A stretch of DNA of 64,000 bases from Verrucomicrobiaceae bacterium (GCA_016713035.1 JADJPW010000006.1:62001-126000), one strand, 5' to 3'. Counted from the first letter of the stretch, positions 1 through 8,322 are shown. A program made the numbers and translations. Notes: generated from the letters alone by a model not told the origin.

Positions 1-2
1 TC

Positions 3-605
3 GATGCCACGCAGTTGCAGCCACGCACGCGTGATCTCGCCGCATGGATCGCCCAGCTCGGGGAAAACATCCTGCAACGCCCACCTCGCCTGCGCTGCTA
101 CGGATTGCATGAGTGGGCGATGGTGTACCGCCAGACGGAGGAGCAGATCCGCCATCAGGGTTACGAGCTGCGCCTGCCGCCGGACGAGCTGGCACGCTTC
201 GTCGATTCACAGGCCGTCTGCTGCTCGCATTACGACGCGTATCGCTTTTTTACGCCCGAGGCACGCCCTCTGAATGCCTTTGAGCCCACCTTGGAGGCGA
301 GGCTGGAGATGGAGCAATGCGGATGCCTGCATGCGAACATGGATCTCTATAAATGGGCGGCCAAACTGATGCCCTGGATCGGCTCTGATCTGGTGGGTGA
401 GTGTTTTGCCCTGGCCTGGGAAGGGCGGCAGCTCGATATGCGTGCCAGTCCGTATGATCTAGCCGCTCTAGGATACGACCCTGTGCGTATCGAGACGCCA
501 GAGGGCCGTGCTGATTACGAGCAGCAGCAGCGTCACCTCGCGGAGCGCTCCACCGTGCTACGCCGCCGACTCACCGAGCAGGGGCTAGCCATCAAGCTGG
601 CGTAA
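3..605 (+). CDS. Conserved hypothetical protein, 5' end cut by window edge
   Basis: The frame is open to the left edge, so the true start lies outside the window. A TTG at 15 is only an internal candidate. Conserved blocks include GLHEWAMVYR, HYDAYRFFTPEARPLN, CLHANMDLYKW, LDMRASPYDLAALGYDPV and RIETPEGRADYE. From memory this pattern matches a family found in actinobacteria and verrucomicrobia that pipelines often label 3-methyladenine DNA glycosylase. I see no helix-hairpin-helix or catalytic signature that would prove glycosylase activity, so the function should be treated as unknown. It ends just before a terminator that serves the convergent downstream gene. Confidence 0.6.
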   Translation, partial: DATQLQPRTRDLAAWIAQLGENILQRPPRLRCYGLHEWAMVYRQTEEQIRHQGYELRLPPDELARFVDSQAVCCSHYDAYRFFTPEARPLNAFEPTLEARLEMEQCGCLHANMDLYKWAAKLMPWIGSDLVGECFALAWEGRQLDMRASPYDLAALGYDPVRIETPEGRADYEQQQRHLAERSTVLRRRLTEQGLAIKLA

Positions 606-621
606 GGCGGGCTGACCGCAT

Positions 622-660
622 AAAAAAACCGCCGTGGTGCGAAGTCGCGACCACGGCGGT
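622..660 (-). terminator. Rho-independent terminator of the DUF481 gene
   Basis: An 11-bp perfect stem (ACCGCCGTGGT at 628-638 with its complement at 650-660) is followed on the minus strand by a run of seven T (622-628). It lies 44 bases past the stop of the minus-strand DUF481 gene and 17 bases past the convergent plus-strand gene. The T-run side points to minus-strand transcription. Confidence 0.85.
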
Positions 661-703
661 GTGTAAGCAGTTGCTAGATGTAGAGAACTCGAAGACTCCG
701 AGA

Positions 704-2224
704 TCAGAACTTCACAGCGATGCCGGAACTGAGGATGAAGTCGTTCTTCTTGAAGCCAGCAGCGGGCTGATTGTCGTAGTTGTTGGTGATTCCGAGGCGG
801 AAGCTGAGGTTGTCACCCAATGCGGTGTCGAGGAACGCGGTGGCGATGAGGTAGGAGTCGCTCCAGTCGCTGACAGCGGCATTGTAATAGAGTGATTGGC
901 CGATGGTGAAGGTGTCATTGATCTTCCAGGAGAGTTTTTCTCCGGCTTGGAAGGCGAAGTAGGAGCGGCTTTGGCCACCCTGGTTCTCAAACACGCCAGC
1001 AGGGCCAGCTTCGACACTGAGCTTCACACGGTCGTTGCGGATGAAGTAAACGCCGAGGTTCAAGCCGGGTGTGAAGCGGTAGGCGAGGTCCGCAGGCTCA
1101 TTGTGCATGAAGCCGAGGGAGGCACCTGCGTACCAGCGCTCGTTGAGGAGGTGATTGTAGGCACTGTTGAGGAGGAGGGACTGCGTATTGGTCGTGCCAT
1201 TGGCCTGGCCATAGATACCGATGAGGCCAAAGAGGAACTCGTCCGTGGCGGAGCGCCAGGCGGTGTCATAGTTGACCGTGAGCGCGAGGTTATCCGCATT
1301 GCCTTTGGCCATGGTGAAGCCGACAGCAGCGCTTGAGGTCCAGCCCAGTGCTGGAGCAGCGGGGAGGGCGATGGAGGGCTTCAGCGTGCGGCGTGCAGCT
1401 GGGGGCTCTGGGGCGAAGCCACCAGGTGCCCAGGTGATGCTGGAGATCAGAGCCATGTCATTGGCCTGACGACCGGCGGCTGGAGTGCTGTCATACATGT
1501 CGCGGAAGAAGACCTTCAGCGCGAGGTGGTTCGTCAGCAGGGCCTGGACGCCGATTTCGCCGACGAGGAGGTAGTTCCCGAAGTCGCCTGCCTCTGGCAT
1601 GTAGCTGAGGGATTGCCAGAATTTCACGCGCTCGCTGATCTGGTTCTCATAGCGCTGGCCGAACCACAGGGCGGCGTATTCATCACGGATGCCCTGCTGC
1701 TGCCAGATGTAGGCGGGACCGAAGTCAAAGGTGAGCTTCGAGCGATCCGTCTTGAAGGCGACAAGGCCCAGCTTCGGAGCGAGGCTGAAGCGGTAGTCGA
1801 TGTTCGCGATGCTGTCGGTCAGGTACTCAGCACCCAGACCCCAATACCAGCGGTCATTGATCATGTGCTTGTAGTCACCAAAGACACGGAAGAGATTGGT
1901 GTTCTTCACATTGGCGGCTTCACCGTAAAAGTAATCCGCACCGATATACGCATCCGTCTCAGGAGTGACATAGGTGGCCAGGAATTGCAGGCTATACGTG
2001 AGGCTGTTGATATTCCCGCGTGAGAAGGCCATGCCGCCCGCTGCCGTGTATTCCCAGGGGGTGGTAGGCTGTGGTGCAGGAGTGAGCGTGGCACCAGCAG
2101 CGGTGGAGGCGGCGGCTGGTTTTCCAGGTTCGAGGTTTGGCAGCACCTTAGTATCTGCGGCCATGAGGCCGGTAGAGACCAGAGCGAGGCTGGCCAGTAT
2201 GCGATTGGAGCAGGATCGGAGCAT
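704..2224 (-). CDS. Outer-membrane barrel-like protein with two tandem DUF481 domains
   Basis: The product is 506 aa. A signal peptide (MLRSCSNRILASLALVSTGLMA) and a Pro/Ala-rich linker precede two homologous beta-rich halves at about residues 55-265 and 295-506. Both halves share the same order of blocks: a G-[FM]-[ST]-x-[AS]-[KR]-G-N opening (MAFSRGN; FTMAKGN), a L.ER/NDRWY.G block, YRFS/TPGL, a KL.F/VE.GP block and a terminal aromatic strand. DUF481 proteins are typically single-domain salt-stress-induced outer-membrane proteins of about 250 aa, so this is a duplication within one chain. The role is not known; location in the outer membrane is inferred from the family. A T-tailed hairpin sits in its leader (2256-2290). 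Confidence 0.8.
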   Translation of the reverse strand: MLRSCSNRILASLALVSTGLMAADTKVLPNLEPGKPAAASTAAGATLTPAPQPTTPWEYTAAGGMAFSRGNINSLTYSLQFLATYVTPETDAYIGADYFYGEAANVKNTNLFRVFGDYKHMINDRWYWGLGAEYLTDSIANIDYRFSLAPKLGLVAFKTDRSKLTFDFGPAYIWQQQGIRDEYAALWFGQRYENQISERVKFWQSLSYMPEAGDFGNYLLVGEIGVQALLTNHLALKVFFRDMYDSTPAAGRQANDMALISSITWAPGGFAPEPPAARRTLKPSIALPAAPALGWTSSAAVGFTMAKGNADNLALTVNYDTAWRSATDEFLFGLIGIYGQANGTTNTQSLLLNSAYNHLLNERWYAGASLGFMHNEPADLAYRFTPGLNLGVYFIRNDRVKLSVEAGPAGVFENQGGQSRSYFAFQAGEKLSWKINDTFTIGQSLYYNAAVSDWSDSYLIATAFLDTALGDNLSFRLGITNNYDNQPAAGFKKNDFILSSGIAVKF

Positions 2225-2255
2225 GTAGTGTTGGTTGCTTGTGTGTTTAAGAATA

Positions 2256-2290
2256 AAAAGGCCGGGCAGTTCTCACTGCCAGGCGCGGCC
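2256..2290 (-). promoter_or_regulatory. T-tailed hairpin in the leader of the DUF481 gene
   Basis: On the minus strand a stem GGCAGT-GAGA-ACTGCC, flanked by outer GGCC arms, is followed by TTTTTATT and then, after about 30 bases, by the ATG of the DUF481 gene. It looks like an intrinsic terminator, yet no minus-strand gene lies upstream, since def diverges. A leader attenuator is the simplest reading if the promoter lies upstream of it; this is inference. Confidence 0.5.
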
Positions 2291-2395
2291 ATTAGAGGCA
2301 CACCAGCCGCTTTTGATCAATCTTTGATTCGACGAAATCACACCCTGCGGGCTTGAGCAGGCGGCGCGGCAGTGTAAGGGAACCGCCCTCTCGCC

Positions 2396-2962
2396 ATGAT
2401 CCTGCCCATCGTCCGCTATCCAGAGCCCGTCCTCCGCGCCAAATGCCGCCCCATCACGGTCGTCACGCCCGAGGTGCAAAAACTCGCCTCCGACATGCTG
2501 GAGACGATGAAAGAGGCAAACGGCGTCGGCCTCGCGGCCCCCCAGGTGGCCGTGGACCAGCACCTCGCCGTCATCGACGTCTCGCACAACCCGCAGTGCA
2601 TCTCTTTCCTCAAAATCGACGGCCAAGATGCCGATGTGATGCAGCACATGCCCATCGTCTTCATGAACGCCAAGCTCGATCTCGGTGGTGCGAAGGAAAC
2701 CGGTGAGGAGGGCTGCCTCAGCTTCCCCGGCCTGCGTGGCGACATCCGCCGCTCTTCTGCGATCAAAGTGACCTTCATGGACCTCGCTGGCAAAACCCAG
2801 ACCTGGGAGACCGATGGCCTGCTCGCCCGTGCTTTTCAGCATGAAATCGATCACCTCAATGGCGTCCTCTTCATCGACCGCATGTCTGCCGCTGCCAAAG
2901 TGGGGCTGAAGCGCAAGCTCTCCCGCCTCATGGCCGAGTGGGAAGAAGAGGATGAGAGCTGA
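2396..2962 (+). CDS. def: Peptide deformylase
   Basis: A 188-aa cytosolic metalloenzyme that removes the formyl group from the N-terminal methionine of new proteins. All three family motifs are present: GVGLAAPQV (residues 43-51), EGCLS (105-109, metal ligand Cys107) and HEIDH (149-153, two His ligands and the catalytic Glu). Length is normal for the family. The first in-frame ATG is used. The usual partner gene fmt is not in the window; the gene diverges from the DUF481 protein and is followed at 59 bases by a pseudopilin gene. Confidence 0.95.
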   Translation: MILPIVRYPEPVLRAKCRPITVVTPEVQKLASDMLETMKEANGVGLAAPQVAVDQHLAVIDVSHNPQCISFLKIDGQDADVMQHMPIVFMNAKLDLGGAKETGEEGCLSFPGLRGDIRRSSAIKVTFMDLAGKTQTWETDGLLARAFQHEIDHLNGVLFIDRMSAAAKVGLKRKLSRLMAEWEEEDES

Positions 2963-3021
2963 GTCTCTCCTTCTGCTAAAAGCCAGGTGCCAAAGCCACA
3001 CGGAGCGTATAAGATCAGGCC

Positions 3022-3849
3022 ATGAACCCTGGTAGCACAACCCTCAGCATCCAGCGCCGCCGTGGCTTCACGCTGCTGGAGATGGCGCTGACGCTGCTAC
3101 TGGTGTCCCTGCTGGTCGGTGCCGTGTTTGGTATCCTCCAGAGCTCCCTCCAGCTCGCTGATGCCATCAAAGGCGAGGCAGATCGAGAGCTGCGCCTCCA
3201 GCGCTTCATCGAGCTCTTGGAAAATACGCTCAATCGCCTCCCGCCCGATGCCGTGATCAGCATCCGCCCCTCACAGGGTCTCAGCGGTGGCTCGCAGATC
3301 ATCGAGATCGCCAATGCGCGGTCGCCCTTCGATGCCGCGACGCCTGGCGTGCTCACACTCGGCACCGCGCAGGCGAAAGACGGTACCACCACGGTGGTGA
3401 TGAAGTTCGAGGAGATTCCGCTGAATTTTTCGCCATCAAAGCGGCTGGATACCGCACGACCGATCGAGCTGGCACTGCTGGGCGAGATCAGCGGCATGCT
3501 CTGGCGTGTCTATGATCCCACCACCCAAAAGTGGATCGACAAATGGAATGAAAAAGTCATCGCCGCAGATTTGATCAAGAGCGGAGCACTCAATCAGACA
3601 TCCCCCGCACCCATGCAGGGTGCTGGAGCCGCAGCGCAGGGGCAGAATATCCAGCTCACCACGCCAGAGGCCACTGCCGCAGCGGGGCCGGCCGGCGGGC
3701 AGACCACCAATCCGGTGCCAAACTTGACCAGCTCACTCTACCCGCGTCCACCCATGCTAGAGCTCCAAATCCAGGAGGGCAGCGTCGAGCCGCGTCCGTG
3801 GATCTTCTGGGTGCCGCCTTCGGTCGTTCCAGCAGGCGGAGCGCAGTAG
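3022..3849 (+). CDS. Type II secretion pseudopilin, GspJ-like
   Basis: The 275-aa product begins with a class III prepilin signal: RRRG followed by FTLLEMALTLLLVSLL, with Gly at -1, Phe at +1 and Glu at +5, so it is expected to be cleaved and N-methylated by a prepilin peptidase. The hydrophobic helix is followed by a GspJ-like soluble domain and a Pro/Ala/Gln-rich C-terminus. GspJ is a minor pseudopilin near the tip of the type II secretion pseudopilus. No other secretion gene is beside it, so a general type IV-pilin-like role cannot be excluded. Confidence 0.75.
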   Translation: MNPGSTTLSIQRRRGFTLLEMALTLLLVSLLVGAVFGILQSSLQLADAIKGEADRELRLQRFIELLENTLNRLPPDAVISIRPSQGLSGGSQIIEIANARSPFDAATPGVLTLGTAQAKDGTTTVVMKFEEIPLNFSPSKRLDTARPIELALLGEISGMLWRVYDPTTQKWIDKWNEKVIAADLIKSGALNQTSPAPMQGAGAAAQGQNIQLTTPEATAAAGPAGGQTTNPVPNLTSSLYPRPPMLELQIQEGSVEPRPWIFWVPPSVVPAGGAQ

Positions 3850-3959
3850 ATTTCTGTGATTGTCACGGCGGAGTGCCGCGCTACTCCTCCACTGCGCGGA
3901 CTTCCACCGATGGGAGTCCTAGCTTTCTCGATTACGAACTCATTTTTACCCTCAAAGGC

Positions 3960-4790
3960 ATGTTTCAACTCCCGGTGGTGCAGATAGGTCAGGTACGTAT
4001 GGACGGCGCAGAGCCCGTCTTCATGCTCGGTCCGTGCGTGATCGAGAGTGAAGATTTCATCTGGGGCGTCGCGGAGCAGCTCGCTGCCATGGCCCGCCAG
4101 CATGGCTGGCGCTGGATTTTTAAAGCCTCTTATGACAAGGCCAATCGCAGCGCCATCTCCTCCTATCGTGGCCTGGGCTGTGCAGATGGGTGCAAGCTGC
4201 TCGCTCAAATCGGTGCGAAGCTCGGCGTGCCTGTCACGACCGACATCCACACTGCGGAAGAGGCACGGCTCGCCGCTGAGCACATCGACCTGCTGCAGAT
4301 CCCCGCATTCCTCTGTCGTCAGACCGATCTCATCCTCGCCGCAGGCGAGACTGGCCGCGCAGTGAATGTCAAAAAAGGTCAATTCCTCGCCCCCTGGGAT
4401 GTGAAGAACATCGCCGACAAGTTGGTCACCGCTGGCTGCCAGAACTTCATGTTCACCGAGCGTGGCACCACCTTCGGTTACAACAATCTCGTGGCCGACA
4501 TGCGCTCACTCTACTGGATGCGGGAGCTCGGCTACCGCAGCGTCATGGATGCCACCCACAGCGTGCAGCGGCCCGGTGGACTGGGCAGTGCCACAGGTGG
4601 GGATGGCAAGCTCGCCCCCGTGCTCGCACGGGCCGCCGTCGCCGCAGGCTGCGATGGTGTTTTCATGGAGACACATCCAGATCCCGCCAAAGCACTCTCG
4701 GATGGCCCCAACCAGATCCCGCTATCACAAATCGCCTCCGTGGTCGAAAAACTCCGCAGCATCCATGCCCTCGTCCGTGACATCGACTGA
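3960..4790 (+). CDS. kdsA: 3-deoxy-8-phosphooctulonate synthase
   Basis: KdsA condenses phosphoenolpyruvate with arabinose 5-phosphate to Kdo-8-phosphate, an early step of the LPS inner core. The 276-aa length is typical. Diagnostic blocks are LGPCVIESED near the N-terminus, FKASYDKANRSAISS, a VTTDIH loop, QIPAFLCRQTDL, KKGQFLAPWD, TERGTTFGYNNLV, DATHSVQRPGG and METHPDP. The frame is open further upstream, but the ATG at 3960 matches the family N-terminus. The 3' end overlaps the LptC-like gene by 26 bases, linking Kdo synthesis to LPS transport in one operon. Confidence 0.95.
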   Translation: MFQLPVVQIGQVRMDGAEPVFMLGPCVIESEDFIWGVAEQLAAMARQHGWRWIFKASYDKANRSAISSYRGLGCADGCKLLAQIGAKLGVPVTTDIHTAEEARLAAEHIDLLQIPAFLCRQTDLILAAGETGRAVNVKKGQFLAPWDVKNIADKLVTAGCQNFMFTERGTTFGYNNLVADMRSLYWMRELGYRSVMDATHSVQRPGGLGSATGGDGKLAPVLARAAVAAGCDGVFMETHPDPAKALSDGPNQIPLSQIASVVEKLRSIHALVRDID

Positions 4791-5304
4791 TCGTAGCCGC
4801 CTCCGCAGCCGATCCGTGCTCATTCTCGGCCTCTTTTTAGCCGTGAGTGGGCTGGGCTGTGCCTGGATACTCGCCCAGGAATCGAGCAACACAGACCTCG
4901 CCTCCATGCTGGCCTCCTCACTGCCCCTAGGTGTCGAGAATAAAGAGCTGCTCCTGCCGCAGTTCGATGCCCAGGGGCGCCGCAGCTCACTCCTGACTGC
5001 CGATGTCGTGCGGCGAGTCGATGACGAGCGCCTCTACGCCGAAGTTTTCTCCTGGCAGCAATTTGCCGATACAGAAGCACGCAGCCTGCGCATCGAAATG
5101 CCGACCGCCTATTTTAATCTGAAGACCAGCACCCTACGCGGCACCAGCGGCGGAAAGGTCAGCCGCAGCGACTTCCAGATCGAAGGCGAACGCATGATCT
5201 ACGACACACGCACAGGGCAGGGGATGATGGAAGGAAACATCCGCATGGTCATCTTTGACACCACTGCCAAAAGAGACGACAAACCCACCGCCCCCAAGCC
5301 ATGA
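4765..5304 (+). CDS. lptC: LptC-like LPS export protein
   Basis: A 179-aa protein with one N-terminal membrane helix (SVLILGLFLAVSGLGCAWIL) and a periplasmic beta-rich domain (LLTADVVRRVDDERLYAEVF, IEMPTAYFNLKTSTLRG, FQIEGERMIYDTRTGQGMMEGNIRM), the pattern of LptC/OstA proteins. LptC is the inner-membrane anchor that hands LPS from LptBFG to LptA. The start is chosen at ATG 4765, inside kdsA; a GTG at 4816 is an alternative but would remove the positively charged lead of the helix. It overlaps the next gene by ATGA. The subfamily assignment rests largely on position, because LptC sequences diverge strongly. Confidence 0.7.
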   Translation: MPSSVTSTDRSRLRSRSVLILGLFLAVSGLGCAWILAQESSNTDLASMLASSLPLGVENKELLLPQFDAQGRRSSLLTADVVRRVDDERLYAEVFSWQQFADTEARSLRIEMPTAYFNLKTSTLRGTSGGKVSRSDFQIEGERMIYDTRTGQGMMEGNIRMVIFDTTAKRDDKPTAPKP

Positions 5305-6326
5305 AACGCCTCTCCCGCACCCTCATCTGCCTGCTCATCTGCGTAGGCACCGGCATGCATGCGCAAGACGCGGCCAGTGAGCCGAAAAAAAGCGGCGGAA
5401 ACCTGCTCGATACGGCTAAACGCCTCCTCCAGGGCAATAAAGACCGCGTCAGTGATGAAACCCGTAAAAAGGCCGAAGAAGCCGCCCGGGCCGCCATGAA
5501 TGCGGTACCGGATGACATCAAAAATAAGGCCCAAGAGCTCGTCAAAGGCCAAGGAGCCGAAGAAGCACGCAAAAAGGCCATCCAGACCGTCCAAGGCTTG
5601 GTGAAGGGGAAAAGCCAAGAGTCGCCCAATCCAGCACCCGTCACCGAAACCGTCGCAGTAGCCCGTCCGGCCAATCCGGCCGTCGCAGCCGCCGTGGGAC
5701 CACAGCCGCAGAGACTCCAGCCACTCGTCTTTGAAGATCCACAGATCGCCACTCCCGCAGCTCCGACCGGCCAGACCGTCATCACCGCCACACAATCCGG
5801 CATCTTTGATGCCAATAGCAGCACCGCCATCTACCGAGGCAGCGTGAAAGCCCTCAGCCCAGACTTCAACATCGCCTGCGATGAACTGGAGATCCACATG
5901 AAGAAAAATGCCAGCGGCAACATCAATGGCAAGCCCAAGACTGCCAGTGATGCCGACATCCTCGCCACCCGTGCCGAAAAGAAAGCGACCGGCCAGCTTG
6001 GTCGTGGCTTGCCAAAGGACAGCCCCATCGACATGGCCTACGCACGCGGCACCATGGTCACCATCGAGAAAAATGATCCCGTAGGTGAACTCCAGATCGC
6101 CCATTGCAATGAAGTCGCCATCTTCGACGGCAAAACCGGCGTTTTCACCCTACGTGGTTGGCCGAGCGTGCAAAAGGGAGATACCATCATGGAAGCCACT
6201 GATCCGCGCTGCTTCATCATCATTGATTCCAATGGCAAGCTCACCGCTGACGGCGGCGCTTTCCGCACCACCCGCGCGGCCACCCCACAGGCCGCGCCAC
6301 CCTCCACCTCCACGCAGCAGCAGTGA
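5301..6326 (+). CDS. lptA: LptA-like periplasmic protein with a helical N-terminal extension
   Basis: The 341-aa product has a signal peptide (MKRLSRTLICLLICVGTGMHA). A Lys/Glu/Ala-rich, probably helical region follows (about residues 30-110, DTAKRLLQGNKDRVSDETRKK onward), then a Pro-rich linker and an OstA/LptA-type beta-jellyroll region from about residue 150 (VITATQSGIFDANSSTAIYRG, CDELEIHM, VTIEKNDP). LptA forms the periplasmic bridge for LPS. Typical LptA is about 180 aa; the helical stretch is extra and of unknown role. The gene overlaps lptC by 4 bases and lptB by 4 bases, so translation is probably coupled. Confidence 0.7.
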   Translation: MKRLSRTLICLLICVGTGMHAQDAASEPKKSGGNLLDTAKRLLQGNKDRVSDETRKKAEEAARAAMNAVPDDIKNKAQELVKGQGAEEARKKAIQTVQGLVKGKSQESPNPAPVTETVAVARPANPAVAAAVGPQPQRLQPLVFEDPQIATPAAPTGQTVITATQSGIFDANSSTAIYRGSVKALSPDFNIACDELEIHMKKNASGNINGKPKTASDADILATRAEKKATGQLGRGLPKDSPIDMAYARGTMVTIEKNDPVGELQIAHCNEVAIFDGKTGVFTLRGWPSVQKGDTIMEATDPRCFIIIDSNGKLTADGGAFRTTRAATPQAAPPSTSTQQQ

Positions 6327-7117
6327 GTGTGATGCCTGAAGTGATCGACCCAACTCTCCAATTTGCGCCAGGAGCCCTCCAACAGGGTGAAAGCGATGTG
6401 CTTCTCCACACCGAGCAACTCGTCAAAATCTACGACGGCCGCACTGTCGTCAGTGGCGTCGATATCGAGGTGAAAAAGGGCGAAATCGTCGGCCTGCTCG
6501 GTCCCAATGGTGCCGGCAAGACCACCACCTTCTACATGATCGTCGGCCTCGTACGGCCAGATGGCGGAAAAGTCATGTTTGAAGGCCATGATGCCACCCA
6601 TCACCCCATGTACATGCGTGCACGGCTCGGCATGGGCTACCTTCCGCAGGAGGAGAGCATCTTTCGCCGCCTCACCGTGCGGGAGAACATCCTCGGCGTC
6701 ATGGAGACACAGGGCTACTCTAAAAAAGAATGCGCCGAGCAGACTCAGGCCCTCATGGAAAAATTCGGCATTGACCACGTCGCCAATAACCTCGCCATCA
6801 CGCTCTCCGGTGGTGAAAAACGCCGCCTCACCATCGCCCGCAGTCTCGTCACCTCACCGAAGCTGCTCATGCTCGATGAGCCCTTCAGCGGTGTCGATCC
6901 CATCGCCGTCGGAGAGATCCAGGACATCATCCGCATGCTCCGAGAGGCCGGCCTCGCCATTCTCATCACCGATCACAACGTCCGCGAGACTCTGAACATC
7001 GTGGACCGCGCCTACCTCATCTTTGAAGGTAAAATCCTCCGCCACGGTAGCAAGGATTTCCTCGTCAATGATGAAGAGGCCCGCCGCCTCTACCTCGGCA
7101 GTAATTTCAGCATGTAA
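6323..7117 (+). CDS. lptB: LPS export ABC transporter ATPase LptB
   Basis: A 264-aa ABC ATPase with Walker A GPNGAGKTT, Q-loop LGMGYLPQEESIFRRLTV, signature LSGGEKRR, Walker B LLMLDEPFSGVDP and H-loop ITDHNVRETL, all in the LptB form. It powers extraction of LPS from the inner membrane with LptF and LptG, which are not in the window. The start is a GTG overlapping the lptA stop, with an ATG at 6332 as alternative; about 25 residues precede the usual LptB N-terminus. The order lptC-lptA-lptB-hpf resembles the proteobacterial cluster, but rpoN is missing. Confidence 0.93.
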   Translation: MSVMPEVIDPTLQFAPGALQQGESDVLLHTEQLVKIYDGRTVVSGVDIEVKKGEIVGLLGPNGAGKTTTFYMIVGLVRPDGGKVMFEGHDATHHPMYMRARLGMGYLPQEESIFRRLTVRENILGVMETQGYSKKECAEQTQALMEKFGIDHVANNLAITLSGGEKRRLTIARSLVTSPKLLMLDEPFSGVDPIAVGEIQDIIRMLREAGLAILITDHNVRETLNIVDRAYLIFEGKILRHGSKDFLVNDEEARRLYLGSNFSM

Positions 7118-7203
7118 CCGCGCCTTGAACTTCCAGTATTGAACGCCGAACATTCCACATCGAACCAAAGCACAGAAGCGAGAACCATCATCCCCAACAC
7201 ACC

Positions 7204-7800
7204 ATGCAAGTACACAACGTCAACCTCCCCGTCGTCGTCACAGGCCGCCACATCGAGATCACCGATGCCATCCGTGAATACGCACACAAAAAGATCGACA
7301 GCCTCCACCTCGACTACCCGCGCATCATCGAGGCAAAGGTCATCTTAGACATCCAAGGGCACCACCGCCAGATGGCTGAAATCATCCTCTTCTGCGCCAA
7401 TCACATCGTCATCGAAGTGAAGTCCACCACCGAGGACATCTACGCCAGCATTGACGAGAGCATCAGCAAAATCGCCCGTCGCATGCGGAAGTACAAAACC
7501 CGCCTTCTCAAGAGCCACCGCCCCCGCAAAAACGGCTCCATCCGCCACATCCAGGAGCACGTCATTCACGAAGAGTCCGTTCATCGCGAAGACGAGCACG
7601 TCACGCCAGCCTACGTACATGAAGAGTCCTATAAAATCAGACCGCTCTTCCCGGATGAAGCCATCGTCGATCTGGAAATCAGTCAGCGTCCTTTCGTGGT
7701 CTTCCACGATCAGCAGAATCATAAGCTCGCCATCCTTTTCCGTCGCAAGGACGGCGACTACAGCCTTATCCACCCAGAGGACACCGCCGCCGCGAAGTAA
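7204..7800 (+). CDS. hpf: Ribosome hibernation promoting factor, long form
   Basis: A 198-aa long-form HPF. The N-terminal S30AE domain (VVVTGRHIEITDAIREYAHKK to IARRMRKYKTRL, about residues 8-100) binds the decoding site of the 30S subunit. A charged His-rich linker leads to the C-terminal dimerisation domain (SQRPFVVFHDQQNHKLAILFRRKDGDYSLIHP), which drives 100S dimer formation. It follows lptB after 86 bases and ends before a strong terminator at 7847, so it is probably the last gene of the LPS cluster transcript. Confidence 0.93.
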   Translation: MQVHNVNLPVVVTGRHIEITDAIREYAHKKIDSLHLDYPRIIEAKVILDIQGHHRQMAEIILFCANHIVIEVKSTTEDIYASIDESISKIARRMRKYKTRLLKSHRPRKNGSIRHIQEHVIHEESVHREDEHVTPAYVHEESYKIRPLFPDEAIVDLEISQRPFVVFHDQQNHKLAILFRRKDGDYSLIHPEDTAAAK

Positions 7801-7816
7801 TCGCACACGCCTGCGC

Positions 7817-8260
7817 ATGACTCCCGCGACTCTCACACCATCTGAGCCCGCCCGGCAGCACCGGGCGGGTTTCTTCTTCCTCAAAAGCCTCGCTGCGCTC
7901 CTAGCACTCACATTGGCTGCCTGTACCTCGCCGCCCGCGCCTGTCGTGGCACCGCAGAAGCCTACACCCGCAGTCATCGCCACTCAGCATGGCATGGCCT
8001 CCATCTACACCGATCACCGCACCGCCAGCGGCGAGCCCTTCCGCGTCTCCGCTCTGGCCGCAGCGCATAAGACCTGGCCCCTGCGCTGTTTGGCACGATG
8101 CACGAACCTGCACAATGGCCGCTCCGTCATCGTGCGCATCAATGACCGCGGCCCCTACATCCGTGGTCGTGTCATCGACCTCACCCCCGCTGCCGCCAAT
8201 GCCATCGGCCTCGGCAAGCGCCAGGGCATCTGCCCTGTCAAAATCGAGCGCTTGAAGTGA
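7817..8260 (+). CDS. rlpA: RlpA-like septal ring lipoprotein
   Basis: A 147-aa lipoprotein: the N-terminus contains a signal sequence ending in a lipobox (LALTLAAC), followed by a short Pro-rich linker and an RlpA double-psi beta-barrel domain (GMASIYTDHRTASGEPF, LRCLARCTNLHNGRSVIVRIND, RGPYIRGRVIDLTPAAANAI). RlpA proteins are outer-membrane lytic transglycosylases acting on septal peptidoglycan; no SPOR domain is present, so this is a short form. The ATG at 7817 is chosen, but the hpf terminator lies inside the first 20 codons, so the true start may be a later non-ATG codon. Confidence 0.85.
   Translation: MTPATLTPSEPARQHRAGFFFLKSLAALLALTLAACTSPPAPVVAPQKPTPAVIATQHGMASIYTDHRTASGEPFRVSALAAAHKTWPLRCLARCTNLHNGRSVIVRINDRGPYIRGRVIDLTPAAANAIGLGKRQGICPVKIERLK
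7847..7878 (+). terminator. Rho-independent terminator after hpf, inside the rlpA reading frame
   Basis: A 9-bp perfect GC stem (CCCGCCCGG at 7847-7855 with CCGGGCGGG at 7861-7869) with loop CAGCA is followed by TTTCTTCTT. It begins 46 bases after the hpf stop and lies within the first codons of the rlpA frame as called. Confidence 0.85.
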
Positions 8261-8322
8261 CCGCCATCCTCAGGTCGCAGCGGTGGCTTGAGTGAGCGTC
8301 GGATACGCAGTCTTCATTCTTT

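Noticed and set aside
3798..3959. An N-terminal extension of KdsA
   Set aside because: The 54 extra codons overlap the pseudopilin 3' end and lack similarity; KdsA starts at the ATG at 3960.
5199..6104. A 301-codon open frame on the minus strand across lptA
   Set aside because: It is fully antisense to a supported gene, has Gly/Asp-rich composition typical of reverse-frame reading in GC-rich DNA, and resembles no family.
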